From positions 124,001 to 188,000 of the forward strand of contig NZ_NAEW01000002.1 of NCBI RefSeq assembly GCF_002075345.1: a stretch of 64,000 bases of DNA. The letters are read 5' to 3'. A program made the position numbers and the translations under genes. Every line of letters starts with the position of its first letter. The first letter of the stretch is position 1. This document shows, one piece after another, positions 9,734 to 17,490 of this stretch. The notes below the pieces were generated by a model. That model saw nothing but the letters and a program-made list of their open reading frames with translations. It ran no database searches and was not told the DNA's origin. Origin of the DNA: Citrobacter braakii (lineage in GTDB: Bacteria; Pseudomonadota; Gammaproteobacteria; Enterobacterales; Enterobacteriaceae).

Positions 9734-10192
9734 ATGAATACCGAGGGTGTCGATCTGCGCACTGTCGCCACCGCCGCAGATCCACTCTATGACGCGTTCG
9801 GACAACGCGTCATCCCCCAGCTTTTCGCGCCCACGCAGGGCGCACTCCCAGACAATCAGTACGCGCCAGCCCAAAGCCTGCAATTTTTCACAATCCCGCG
9901 CGTCACGCTGAACATTTTTGCCTATTTTTTCCAGCCAGAACGCTGTTCGTGTGGCGGGGACTTTGAATAGATAGCAGTTGTGATGATGCCAGAAACAGCC
10001 GTGGGTAAAAATCACACAACGATAATCATCCACCACGAAATCGGGACGACCGGGTAACGTCGCATCCTGCACGCGAAACGTTACCCCCTGCTCAACCAGT
10101 ACGCTGGCAAGGCGTTTTTCAATTGCAGTATCGCGGGTTGCTATCGCCCGCATATTTTTACTGCGCGTCGCTTTATCGTGAACGTCTGCCAT
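9725..10192 (-). CDS. vsr: Vsr, very-short-patch repair endonuclease
   Basis: Vsr (155 aa) nicks 5' of the T in T:G mismatches created when Dcm-methylated cytosines deaminate in CC(A/T)GG. Visible family features are [14 protein letters not shown], the [20 protein letters not shown] active-site region with the catalytic Asp, and zinc-site [10 protein letters not shown] plus the later Cys. I chose the ATG at 10192 ([14 protein letters not shown]), not an upstream in-frame start inside dcm. It overlaps the dcm 3' end by 20 bp in another frame, the classic dcm-vsr arrangement. Confidence 0.96.
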   Translation of the reverse strand: MADVHDKATRSKNMRAIATRDTAIEKRLASVLVEQGVTFRVQDATLPGRPDFVVDDYRCVIFTHGCFWHHHNCYLFKVPATRTAFWLEKIGKNVQRDARDCEKLQALGWRVLIVWECALRGREKLGDDALSERVIEWICGGGDSAQIDTLGIHLL

Positions 10193-11603
10193 GCAGTTTC
10201 TCTTTCTCGCGAATAGCAACCGCCTGTTTGATTTTTGGCTCCAGCAGTCTGGCTACCGCCGCAAATGCCGGGACGACCACCGAATTACCAAACTGACGAT
10301 AAGCCTGTGTGTCTGACACCGGGATCCTGAACTGATAGCCCTGAGGTGATTCAAATCCCATCAGGCGCGCGCACTCTCTGGGCGTCAGCCTGCGCGGACG
10401 GTATCGCTGATTGTGCGGATCATCAAAATCCTTTTCACCCAGCGCCATATCCCAACCGCGGTCGATCAGGATCTCCGCCCCATCTTTATAGTAACGCGCC
10501 GATAATGTGCGCGTTACGCAATCGGGATTGCCGGGATACACCATGCCATAGCCAAATCCATTGCCCCGTGCCTGATGCTTTTTCGCATAACGATACAGAT
10601 ATTTCCACAGCACCGGCGTGAGCACATATTTGGCATCGACGGTCGGCTCAAGTAGTTCCGCCAGCGTCGTACGCCGCTGAGGATAGCGGGAGACAATATC
10701 GCGCAGCGTGAAGTCTGATTTCAGATTCAGATCGCGGCGAAAGCCGACGAGCACAATACGTTCGCGATGCTGGGGCAAAAAATGTTGCCCATCGATAATT
10801 TTCGGATCGTCCGGCCCGTTATCGTGTGCATCAGCCACGTCATAACCCAGCTCATCCAGCGTTTGCATAATGATGCGGAACGTTTTCCCCTGATCGTGAC
10901 TCTTCAGGTTTTTGACGTTTTCGAGCACAAATATTGCCGGCCGACGTGCATCAATGATGCGCACCACGTCAAAAAAAAGTGTGCCTTGCGTATCGCAGGC
11001 GAAGCCATGAGCCCGCCCTAACGCGTTTTTCTTTGATACACCGGCCAGAGAGAATGGCTGACAAGGAAATCCCGCCAGCAGCACGTCATGCTGCGGAACA
11101 TGCTGGCGGATATGTTCCGCCGCCTGCAGGTCGCTCACCCCATCATGATGACTGAGGGTGATATCGCGAATATCTTCATTAAAATGGTGCTGGTGAGGAT
11201 CACAGTAGTGATTCGCTTTGTAGGTGCGCACCGCATGCTTGTTCCACTCACTGGTAAACACGCACTGCCCGCCAATCGCCTCAAAGCCGCGACGAATGCC
11301 GCCAATACCGGCAAAAAGATCGATAAAGCGAAAAGCATAATGTGGATGATGCGCAGGCGGCCTCGGCAGCAAGTCGTTCAGATGAGCCAACTCACCGTCG
11401 CTGAGGCGATGCCACGTTTCATTGGCAACCACTCGCTTGAAGATGGCCGGACTCCAGCGGTTCTCGCCAACACCATTCAGATGAGCAACCAGCGTTTTCA
11501 CGTCATATATTTCAAGCAACTTAGCCAAAATCACCTGTGCGGCGGCCTCGTTATCATCTGTCATCGGGTTCATGGAACCTGCTACTGAAAAATTATCCTG
11601 CAT
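10173..11603 (-). CDS. dcm: Dcm, DNA cytosine methyltransferase
   Basis: At 476 aa (E. coli 472), this is a C5-cytosine methyltransferase for the inner C of CCWGG. In order: a family-specific N-terminal region (1-85), SAM motif [16 protein letters not shown] (about 93-108), catalytic [17 protein letters not shown] motif VI, the [13 protein letters not shown] motif VIII, the target-recognition region, and the C-terminal RQFGNSVV motif X. It is a solitary methylase with no cognate restriction enzyme; vsr follows in the same transcript. Confidence 0.97.
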   Translation of the reverse strand: MQDNFSVAGSMNPMTDDNEAAAQVILAKLLEIYDVKTLVAHLNGVGENRWSPAIFKRVVANETWHRLSDGELAHLNDLLPRPPAHHPHYAFRFIDLFAGIGGIRRGFEAIGGQCVFTSEWNKHAVRTYKANHYCDPHQHHFNEDIRDITLSHHDGVSDLQAAEHIRQHVPQHDVLLAGFPCQPFSLAGVSKKNALGRAHGFACDTQGTLFFDVVRIIDARRPAIFVLENVKNLKSHDQGKTFRIIMQTLDELGYDVADAHDNGPDDPKIIDGQHFLPQHRERIVLVGFRRDLNLKSDFTLRDIVSRYPQRRTTLAELLEPTVDAKYVLTPVLWKYLYRYAKKHQARGNGFGYGMVYPGNPDCVTRTLSARYYKDGAEILIDRGWDMALGEKDFDDPHNQRYRPRRLTPRECARLMGFESPQGYQFRIPVSDTQAYRQFGNSVVVPAFAAVARLLEPKIKQAVAIREKEKLHGRRSR

Positions 11604-11679
11604 ACATTTAACCGGCCGAAATGGATAGCTGACAGGTTAACATAAATTAGCGCGGTTGACGTTGCGGCTGTACTGGCGA

Positions 11680-12372
11680 CTAACGCAGCTTAAAGGGTTG
11701 AATCGCGTCAAGATCCAGCATTTCATATTCTCCTTTTAACTCCGCACTCAGCTTCGCCATGTACGTCAGTAAGAAGTCAGCATTATGTTGCGCCAAATGC
11801 CGACCGTGTTCAGTTTGCATCGTCAGCGGCAGCGTCAACAATTTGGTCTGGAAGTGATCGAGTGCGTACTGTTTATCATCAAGGCTACGCTGTCGGGCAA
11901 ACGGATCTTCCGCATCAAACAGCGCCACGCCTAACGCGCCGGACACGGCAAATACCCGAGCTAAACCAATTGCGCCCAACGCCTCAAGCCGGTCAGCATC
12001 CTGCACGATTTTGGCTTCAAGGGTTTCTGGTACGATTTTGGCGCTGAAACTGTGCGCCTCAATAGCATGGCACACGGCAGGTAATCGTTGTTGTGGGAAA
12101 TCAGGGAAATCACGCTTCAAAACGCGACGCGTTTCCTGGGCTGCCAGTACCGACGAACGATGACGATCGGGATGATTCTTCGGCAAACTGACGAGATCGT
12201 GGAAGTAGCACGCCGTCAGCACCACCAGCCAGTCTACGGTCACATCCATGCTCAACTTTTGTGACGTCATCCAGACGCGACGAAAATGAAAGATGTCATG
12301 GGCAGCGTCGTGCCCGGAATGATTGTCACGTAACCAGGCTTCAAATTTCGACTGCCAGTACTGTAGTTCCAT
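11680..12372 (-). CDS. yedJ: YedJ, HD-domain phosphohydrolase
   Basis: This 230-aa protein belongs to the HD superfamily of metal-dependent phosphohydrolases. The motif residues H ([10 protein letters not shown], about residue 23-32), HD (ACYFHDLV, about 51-58) and a late D ([12 protein letters not shown], about 129) are all present, so the active site looks intact. Substrate is unknown; nucleotide phosphohydrolase activity is a family-based inference. It is followed by dcm on the same strand about 75 bp away. Confidence 0.92.
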   Translation of the reverse strand: MELQYWQSKFEAWLRDNHSGHDAAHDIFHFRRVWMTSQKLSMDVTVDWLVVLTACYFHDLVSLPKNHPDRHRSSVLAAQETRRVLKRDFPDFPQQRLPAVCHAIEAHSFSAKIVPETLEAKIVQDADRLEALGAIGLARVFAVSGALGVALFDAEDPFARQRSLDDKQYALDHFQTKLLTLPLTMQTEHGRHLAQHNADFLLTYMAKLSAELKGEYEMLDLDAIQPFKLR

Positions 12373-12678
12373 ACTCTCGCTCTTCGCAGAAAGAAAACCA
12401 CCTTAGCAACAATTCTCATGTCAGACTACCGTCGACGCTTTTTTATCATCAATACATACTATCCCCTTAATAATTATCACTATCACGGATATATAAATCC
12501 ATTATTCAATAACAAACAGATCAATTATAATTACGCACACAAAAATAAATAACAAATACCAATAATATACATTTAACAAGATAGAACAACAAAAATCATA
12601 ACCATATGATAAAAATACATTTATATAGATAATATTAATTCAAAAGACATGCGATTTTAATTATATAAAAGCAGCAAT

Positions 12679-12718
12679 GAAATATTTTGAAATATCTTAA
12701 ATACATTTGTTACATGTT
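12679..12718 (+). promoter_or_regulatory. Candidate tandem OmpR boxes upstream of porin
   Basis: Two adjacent 20-bp units, one ending TTTTGAAATATCTT and the next ATTTGTTACATGTT, resemble the OmpR C-box core (TTTTGAAACATCT). By my count the first matches the ompC C1 box at about 14 of 20 positions. They end about 98 bp upstream of the porin ATG. The whole 12373-12816 gap is extremely AT-rich with no ORF, a typical H-NS-silenced region. OmpR binding is inferred. Confidence 0.4.
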
Positions 12719-12816
12719 ATATTTAAAATTAAATGAACTTCATAGATAGTATTCAAATGTAGTCTTTCAGATAGCGCTACATATTCATTTTAATTATTAT
12801 ATAAAGGGAATACATA

Positions 12817-13878
12817 ATGAAAAGAAAAGTACTGGCACTGCTTCTCCCTGCCTTATTCGCTGCAAGCGCAGCAAATGCGGCTGAAATTTATAATAAGAAC
12901 GGCAATAAAATTGATTTTTACGGCAAGATGGTAGGCGAACGCATCTGGTCGAATACGGATAGCAGTAACAGTGAAAATGCTGACACCTCTTACGCCCGTT
13001 TTGGGGTGAAAGGTGAAACCCAGATCAGCAACGAGTTGACAGGTTTTGGTCAGTTTGAACACAACCTCGACGCCAGCAATGCAGAAGGAGTTCAGGAGCA
13101 AAAAACCCGTCTGGCCTTCGCGGGCCTGAAATATGCGGATTACGGCTCATTTGATTACGGTCGTAACTATGGCGTAGCCTACGATGCGGCAGCCTACACC
13201 GATATGCTGGTTGAATGGGGTGGCGATTCATGGGCTGCGACGGATAATTTCATGACCGGTCGTACCAACGGCGTGGCGACCTACCGCAACACAGACTTCT
13301 TCGGCATGGTTGAGGGTCTTGATTTCGCGCTGCAGTACCAGGGCAAAAATGACGATCACGCTGCCACTAAAGCAAATGGCGACGGCTACAGCATGTCGGT
13401 GGACTATAACGTGGATGGCTTTGGTGTCGTCGCTGTGTATGGTAAATCCGACCGTGCGGACAAACAATCCATTGATGGCTATGGCAGCAACGCTGAAGTC
13501 TGGTCCCTGGCAGCAAAATATGACGCTAACAGCGTTTATGCGGCAGCAATGTATGGCGAAACGCGTAATATGACCAGAACCGGAACCGATCGCGGTTTTG
13601 CAAACAAAACGCAAAACGTTGAAGCAGTCGTTCAATATCAGTTCGACTTTGGTCTGCGTCCATCCCTGGGTTACGTTTACTCGCAGGGTAAAGACCTGGC
13701 CGGCGGTGTTAATGCTGACCGCGTGAATTACGTCGAACTCGGCACCTGGTACTACTTCAATAAAAATATGAACGTCTACACAGCGTATAAATTTAACCTG
13801 CTGGATAAAGAAGACGGCGCAATTACTGGCAACGCAGTTGATGATCAGTTTGCCATGGGTATTGTGTACCAGTTCTAA
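12817..13878 (+). CDS. ompS: OmpS1/OmpC-family outer membrane porin
   Basis: This 353-aa trimeric general porin has a signal peptide MKRKVLALLLPALFAASAANA (cleaved after residue 21). The mature N-terminus AEIYNKNGNKIDFYGKMVGE, alternating beta-strand sequence, and C-terminal Phe (GIVYQF, recognised by the BAM complex) follow. Position next to yedJ matches Salmonella ompS1, a normally quiescent porin under OmpR, LeuO and H-NS. The constriction-loop motif usually PEFGG reads VEWGG here. Symbol is by locus; OmpC/OmpN-like is the alternative reading. Confidence 0.88.
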   Translation: MKRKVLALLLPALFAASAANAAEIYNKNGNKIDFYGKMVGERIWSNTDSSNSENADTSYARFGVKGETQISNELTGFGQFEHNLDASNAEGVQEQKTRLAFAGLKYADYGSFDYGRNYGVAYDAAAYTDMLVEWGGDSWAATDNFMTGRTNGVATYRNTDFFGMVEGLDFALQYQGKNDDHAATKANGDGYSMSVDYNVDGFGVVAVYGKSDRADKQSIDGYGSNAEVWSLAAKYDANSVYAAAMYGETRNMTRTGTDRGFANKTQNVEAVVQYQFDFGLRPSLGYVYSQGKDLAGGVNADRVNYVELGTWYYFNKNMNVYTAYKFNLLDKEDGAITGNAVDDQFAMGIVYQF

Positions 13879-13891
13879 TCTCCACAAACTC

Positions 13892-13919
13892 AAAAGCCCG
13901 CACTGCGGGCTTTTTTTTT
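13892..13919 (+). terminator. Intrinsic terminator after porin
   Basis: The stem AAAAGCCCGC / GCGGGCTTTT with a 3-nt loop is followed by a run of nine T residues, 14 bp after the porin stop. Confidence 0.92.
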
Positions 13920-14032
13920 GTTCAACGAAGCGTATTTTTTACCACACGGGCATTACAACGATAAACTTGTGAGGATACTCAAAGAAAAAGACATCCATGA
14001 GAACTGTCGTTGAAAGCAAGGCGTGCAAGTGC

Positions 14033-14102
14033 TTGAATAGTGGCGGAGAGAGGGGGATTTGAACCCCCGGTAGAGTTGCCCCTACTCCGGTTTTCGAGAC
14101 CG
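14033..14102 (-). repeat. Prophage left att repeat with truncated tRNA-Ser 3' end
   Basis: The repeat is identical over 70 bp to 31985-32054. From 14041 to 14102 it is the 3' 62 nt of tRNA-Ser(CGA) read on the minus strand; the 5' part is missing, so this is not a functional tRNA. Phage sequence begins at 14103. At 14204-14216 the phage side carries AGTATACCAACAC, also found beside the right att site, which is probably an integrase arm-binding sequence. Confidence 0.92.
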
Positions 14103-14262
14103 ATTTCATTGGTAATATTTTCAATAGCTTACCCTTTCTCGCTGGTATATCCACAATATTTTCACTTCATAAAATTCAACTATTTACACGTTTATCCATA
14201 CTTAGTATACCAACACTTTCTGAGCTAAAACCTATACTTCCAAGTACAACCTGGAGGTGAAA

Positions 14263-14935
14263 ATGTGTGGACGCTTTTTTACAGTCAATGACGCGTGAAG
14301 ACTATCTAGCTCTGCTCGCTGAAGAAGCAGAACGCGATATCCCTTACGACCCCGAACCAATCGGACGTTTTAACGTCGTGCCAGGCACCAAAGTTCTGCT
14401 TCTGAGCGAACGTGACGAGAAACTCCATCTTGATCCAGTTATCTGGGGATACGCCCCCGGGTGGTGGAATAAACCACCACTAATTAACGCACGCTCTGAA
14501 ACTGCGGCCACCAGCAGAATGTTTAAACCACTCTGGGAACATGGTCGCGCAATTTGCTTTGCCGATGGCTGGTTCGAGTGGAAAAAGGAAGGTGACATAA
14601 AGCAGCCCTACTTTATTCATCGGGCCGATGGCCAGCCGATATTCATGGCGGCGATCGGCAGCACACCATTCGAACGTGGAGATGAAGCAGAAGGATTTCT
14701 GATAGTGACGGCTGCTGCAGACAAAGGACTGGTAGATATTCACGACAGGCGGCCACTGGTACTGTCACCAGATGCTGCTCGCGAATGGATGAGACAGAAT
14801 GTTGGAGGGAAAGAAGCAGAGGAGATTGTAGCTTACGGTTCCGTGTCTGCTGATAAATTTATATGGCACGCCGTGACGCGTGCCGTCGGGAATGTTAAGA
14901 ATCAAGGACCAGAGTTAATACAAACTATGCGCTAA
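14263..14935 (+). pseudogene. YedK/HMCES-like SRAP protein, frameshifted near start
   Basis: SRAP proteins crosslink to abasic sites in single-stranded DNA through Cys2, exposed after Met removal. The natural start is ATG 14263 (GGAGG 6 nt upstream), giving M-C-G-R-F, but a six-T run (14275-14280) puts the rest out of frame and a stop follows at once. The remaining frame (from about 14276) encodes a full SRAP domain, with NARSETAATSRMFKPLW and ADGWFEWKK. It can start only at GTG 14267, lacking Cys2. One T fewer would restore the gene, so it is a pseudogene or a sequencing error. It lies on the phage side of the att repeat. Confidence 0.75.
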
Positions 14936-15218
14936 TGCACGATGCGGCAGGATAAACGTCTGATTTGAGTGAGGACCGGAAATTCGCAATTGTTCTAATA
15001 ACCGCGAATGTATGACTAACATTGATGTGTCTTAATCAGCGGGTAACTGGTCATTGATAAATATTTAAAACGAAAACCTAAGCGCGTGTTCATTGTGGGC
15101 AGTGATAAAAATAGTAGGCCGTTCAGATGCATTTTCGGTCAGCGTGTTTGTCTCGATTAAGCTCATCAGAAACACTACAAGGTCACGAATACAAGTCTTG
15201 TTGGGTTCCATCCGGGTG

Positions 15219-16043
15219 CTATGACATATTTTTATCTAGCTCTGCTGAAATCTCATCCATGATTTGATTGTTCTCATCCATCCAGTTTTGAAACACATCC
15301 TTTCGTTCATTAATAAAAGGATGGTCTTTAGCTGACGCAGAAAGCAGAAATGCAATAGCCTGTCCAACATGAACACAGATCAATAAGGCGCTGTTGACCT
15401 GATAACTGTTTTCGCCATAAACGCCGATATGTGAAAAGGCGTGAAACTTTTCATCAACCTCACCACTGTCACGCAAGTGGTGAGATATGGCTTTAATGTT
15501 TGGGTGTGCGCCATACTCAATAGACCATTCGTAGAGTTGTTTCAGGTAGTCAGACATATCTGGTGAGATAAAACTTAGTTTGGTTACCACCGCTCCGATA
15601 GTAAACGCCTTTCGGCAGTTATCAGTTGCAGTTTTGGACTTACCTCTGTTAAACCAGATTTCACTCATCTTCTTATCGGATGATGTCAGATAAGCATAGC
15701 AGGCAGACTCTAATGCAGCACGAGCTACCGGAAATACTGCAACTTGGTGACCAGATAATGCCTGAAGAACTGCATTTGAGAGCATCATGTATGAGTTCAT
15801 CGCCAGCAGTATGGTTGCAGCGTTTGCGTCATATTCCTTGGCGAATATCTCTTGATGAAAAATCCTGTCCATCTCATGGATCATCCCCATTAAGTTGGGT
15901 TCTTCTTTCGTATGATGAACATGATTTTCAATAGTTGCTTTCAGATAGTTTGAAAGTGTATCAATTTCAATCTTCACAGTATCATCCAGTATAAATTTGC
16001 TGTGGATGACTTTATCCTCTCGATTATGATGTGTAAACGACAA
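15219..16043 (-). CDS. Hypothetical phage-region protein, 274 aa
   Basis: I do not recognise a family. The protein is soluble, mostly helical by composition, with AVFPVARAALESACYAYL near residue 95-112 and conserved-looking GKSKTATDNCRKAF. It resembles in layout the DUF5677-type helical proteins found near defence or mobile genes, but I cannot confirm this. The start is uncertain: only a TTG at 16043 gives the full frame, and the good Shine-Dalgarno GAGAGG (about 16020) is followed by no normal start codon. Lower G+C than the flanking core genes suggests transfer. About 280 bp on its right-hand neighbour side (14936-15218) hold nothing recognisable. Confidence 0.5.
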   Translation of the reverse strand: MSFTHHNREDKVIHSKFILDDTVKIEIDTLSNYLKATIENHVHHTKEEPNLMGMIHEMDRIFHQEIFAKEYDANAATILLAMNSYMMLSNAVLQALSGHQVAVFPVARAALESACYAYLTSSDKKMSEIWFNRGKSKTATDNCRKAFTIGAVVTKLSFISPDMSDYLKQLYEWSIEYGAHPNIKAISHHLRDSGEVDEKFHAFSHIGVYGENSYQVNSALLICVHVGQAIAFLLSASAKDHPFINERKDVFQNWMDENNQIMDEISAELDKNMS

Positions 16044-16218
16044 TCCCAGCGGTTAAGCACAGACACAAAATTTTCCAGAGGCCAATCGCGACCAATGGGT
16101 ATTTAAAGTGATGACCAACCTGTAGACAGAATTGTGCAATATGTAATGTAGTTAGTGATAAACACAGATCGAAATTAGCGACTTCCGCTTCTGGCACATA
16201 GCTGCCATTGAAATGGTT

Positions 16219-16273
16219 GCGCACCGTCATGGGGTGTCGGGGGTCGGAGGTTCAAATCCTCTCGTGCCGACCA
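16219..16273 (+). other. 3' fragment of tRNA-Pro(GGG) (proL), att remnant
   Basis: These 55 nt match, as I recall it, the 3' part of E. coli proL from the anticodon arm (ACCGTCATGGGGTGTC) through the T-arm GGAGGTTCAAATCCTC to GTGCCGACCA. The 5' half is absent. A tRNA 3' end inside phage DNA is what an attP or att half-site of a proL-targeting phage looks like. It is a second attachment site, different from the tRNA-Ser site this prophage occupies. Confidence 0.8.
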
Positions 16274-16286
16274 AAAATCCTCTAAG

Positions 16287-16313
16287 AACCAGCCTGTTAC
16301 GGCTGGTTTTTTT
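16287..16313 (+). terminator. Intrinsic terminator after proL fragment
   Basis: The stem AACCAGCC / GGCTGGTT with loop TGTTAC is followed by seven T residues. It lies 14 nt after the CCA of the tRNA fragment, as expected for a tRNA gene end. Confidence 0.85.
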
Positions 16314-16329
16314 ACGCCTGTTTTCTGAA

Positions 16330-16358
16330 CGGGGAAGCTTCGGGGAATAATCGGGGAA
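16330..16358 (+). repeat. Three CGGGGAA repeats beside proL fragment
   Basis: CGGGGAA occurs at 16330, 16341 and 16352, each 11 bp apart, about one helical turn. Such phased short repeats next to a tRNA-derived core are typical of tyrosine-integrase arm sites. No integrase gene lies beside them now. Confidence 0.55.
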
Positions 16359-16404
16359 AAACCCCCGACACAATGCATCGACTTCACCGTAAAATTTCAG
16401 CTAT

Positions 16405-16794
16405 TCACATCACCGGACAATCATCAAACTCCGCGTTCCTGGCATCATTAATGATGTACGTGATCACCCCGAATATAGCGGGTGCAGAACTGTAACCGTC
16501 ATCATCTGCTGGCAGCACTTCCCTTCTCCCGTTATCCAGATTAACCAGGTGGGGCTGAGGATGAGTCCGATATCGCTTGATCCTGAATTCTCCGTCTATC
16601 GCGCATATCAGCAGCGAGCCATCACAAGGAGAAAGTGACGCATCAACAACAAGCAGCGCCCCCTGGATTATCCCTTCCCTGAAATGTGAACGCGATGCCC
16701 GCATGAAATAAGTCGCTGCTGGCTGGCTGATTAGCTGCTGATCGAGGGAAATTCGTGCTTCAACATAATCTGCCGCAGGTGAAGGGAAGCCCAT
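16405..16794 (-). CDS. UmuD'-like (HumD-like) S24 family protein
   Basis: This 129-aa protein starts MGFPSPAADYVEARISLDQQ, which aligns with E. coli UmuD from its self-cleavage site (Cys24-Gly25) onward. The gene therefore encodes the processed UmuD' form directly, like HumD of phage P1. The S24 peptidase fold is visible, with a candidate catalytic Ser in RASRSHFREG and Lys in DGEFRIKRY. Known role of the family: pairing with UmuC in translesion polymerase V. No umuC lies beside it. I chose ATG 16794 by homology; it follows the upstream gene by 2 bp, and both are probably driven from the LexA box at 17080. Confidence 0.8.
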   Translation of the reverse strand: MGFPSPAADYVEARISLDQQLISQPAATYFMRASRSHFREGIIQGALLVVDASLSPCDGSLLICAIDGEFRIKRYRTHPQPHLVNLDNGRREVLPADDDGYSSAPAIFGVITYIINDARNAEFDDCPVM

Positions 16795-16796
16795 GG

Positions 16797-17036
16797 TTAC
16801 AGTCCTCCGTTTGGATTGAACAGCTGAAAGGTACGGTTCTCGCCTTCCTGCGTTGATACATCGCGGAAGGTTGTCACATACCACTCGATCCATTCGTTGG
16901 CCTGCTTCATTGTCCAGTTCCAGTTAACCTTGCTCAGTTCCTGGACAAACCGCTGTGTGGTGACGGTCTTCCGGCCATTTGGTTCCTGCTGTATCGAAGC
17001 ATACCAGGCTATTTCAATATCGCTGCGTCGTGGCAT
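16797..17036 (-). CDS. Small phage protein upstream of UmuD'-like gene
   Basis: This 79-aa protein begins MPRRSDIEIAWYASIQQEPNG and has a Trp-rich middle (NWNWTMKQANEWIEWYVTTF). I do not recognise a characterised family. GAGAGG lies just upstream of adjacent ATG codons at 17039 and 17036. It is the first gene after the LexA box and is followed at once by the UmuD'-like gene, so it is probably SOS-induced. Confidence 0.7.
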   Translation of the reverse strand: MPRRSDIEIAWYASIQQEPNGRKTVTTQRFVQELSKVNWNWTMKQANEWIEWYVTTFRDVSTQEGENRTFQLFNPNGGL

Positions 17037-17079
17037 CATTACGCCCTCTCTTGAATACCGGATAAAAACACAGTATAAA

Positions 17080-17099
17080 TACTGTATATCCATACAGTA
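17080..17099. promoter_or_regulatory. LexA box (SOS operator) between divergent genes
   Basis: TACTGTATATCCATACAGTA contains the perfect CTGT-N8-ACAG LexA consensus and a 20-bp palindromic context. It lies between the minus-strand UmuD'-like pair (starting 17036) and the plus-strand DinI-like gene (17115), so one operator probably controls both directions. Confidence 0.93.
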
Positions 17100-17114
17100 A
17101 AGAGGTAATAAGCA

Positions 17115-17357
17115 ATGTTTGTGGAACTCGTTTATGACAAAAGGAATTTTGATGGTCTGCCCGGTGCGAAAGATATCATTCTGGGCGAATTGAGTAAGAG
17201 GGTTCACCGGATTTTTCCGGATGCTGATGTCCGGGTTAAACCGATGATGACACTACCGGCGATCAACACTGACGCGAGCAAGCATGAGAAAGAACAGATA
17301 AGTCGCACTGTTCAGGAAATGTTTGAAGAGGCTGATATGTGGCTGGTTTCAGATTAA
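17115..17357 (+). CDS. DinI-like SOS protein
   Basis: This 80-aa DinI/MsgA-family protein (MFVELVYDKRNFDGLPGAKD start, FEEADMWLVSD acidic end) is common in Salmonella and E. coli prophages. DinI binds RecA filaments and tunes LexA and UmuD cleavage. The C-terminal acidic helix that mimics DNA in DinI is conserved. It starts 15 bp after the LexA box, with AGAGG upstream of the ATG. Confidence 0.88.
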   Translation: MFVELVYDKRNFDGLPGAKDIILGELSKRVHRIFPDADVRVKPMMTLPAINTDASKHEKEQISRTVQEMFEEADMWLVSD

Positions 17358-17490
17358 ACGCCTTGAACCGTCATATTGCTTAAGTACAATCCGCCGTGAC
17401 TGGCAATCATTCAATACTCGCAATATGGGACGTTCTCCAGTCGGCCGCAATCATGCTCTTGCATACGGCATGGTTGCGGCAGCTATAATT

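Noticed and set aside
13939..14154. ORFs across the truncated tRNA-Ser (13939-14154) and the intact one (31774-32152), both minus strand, with similar peptides
   Set aside because: The similarity arises only from the duplicated tRNA sequence in the att repeats; these are not proteins.
14263..14290. Programmed -1 frameshift on a T TTT TTA heptamer in the yedK-like gene
   Set aside because: The shift needed to restore the reading frame is +1 (skip one T), not -1, and the heptamer is not in the required codon phase. Pseudogene or sequencing error is simpler.
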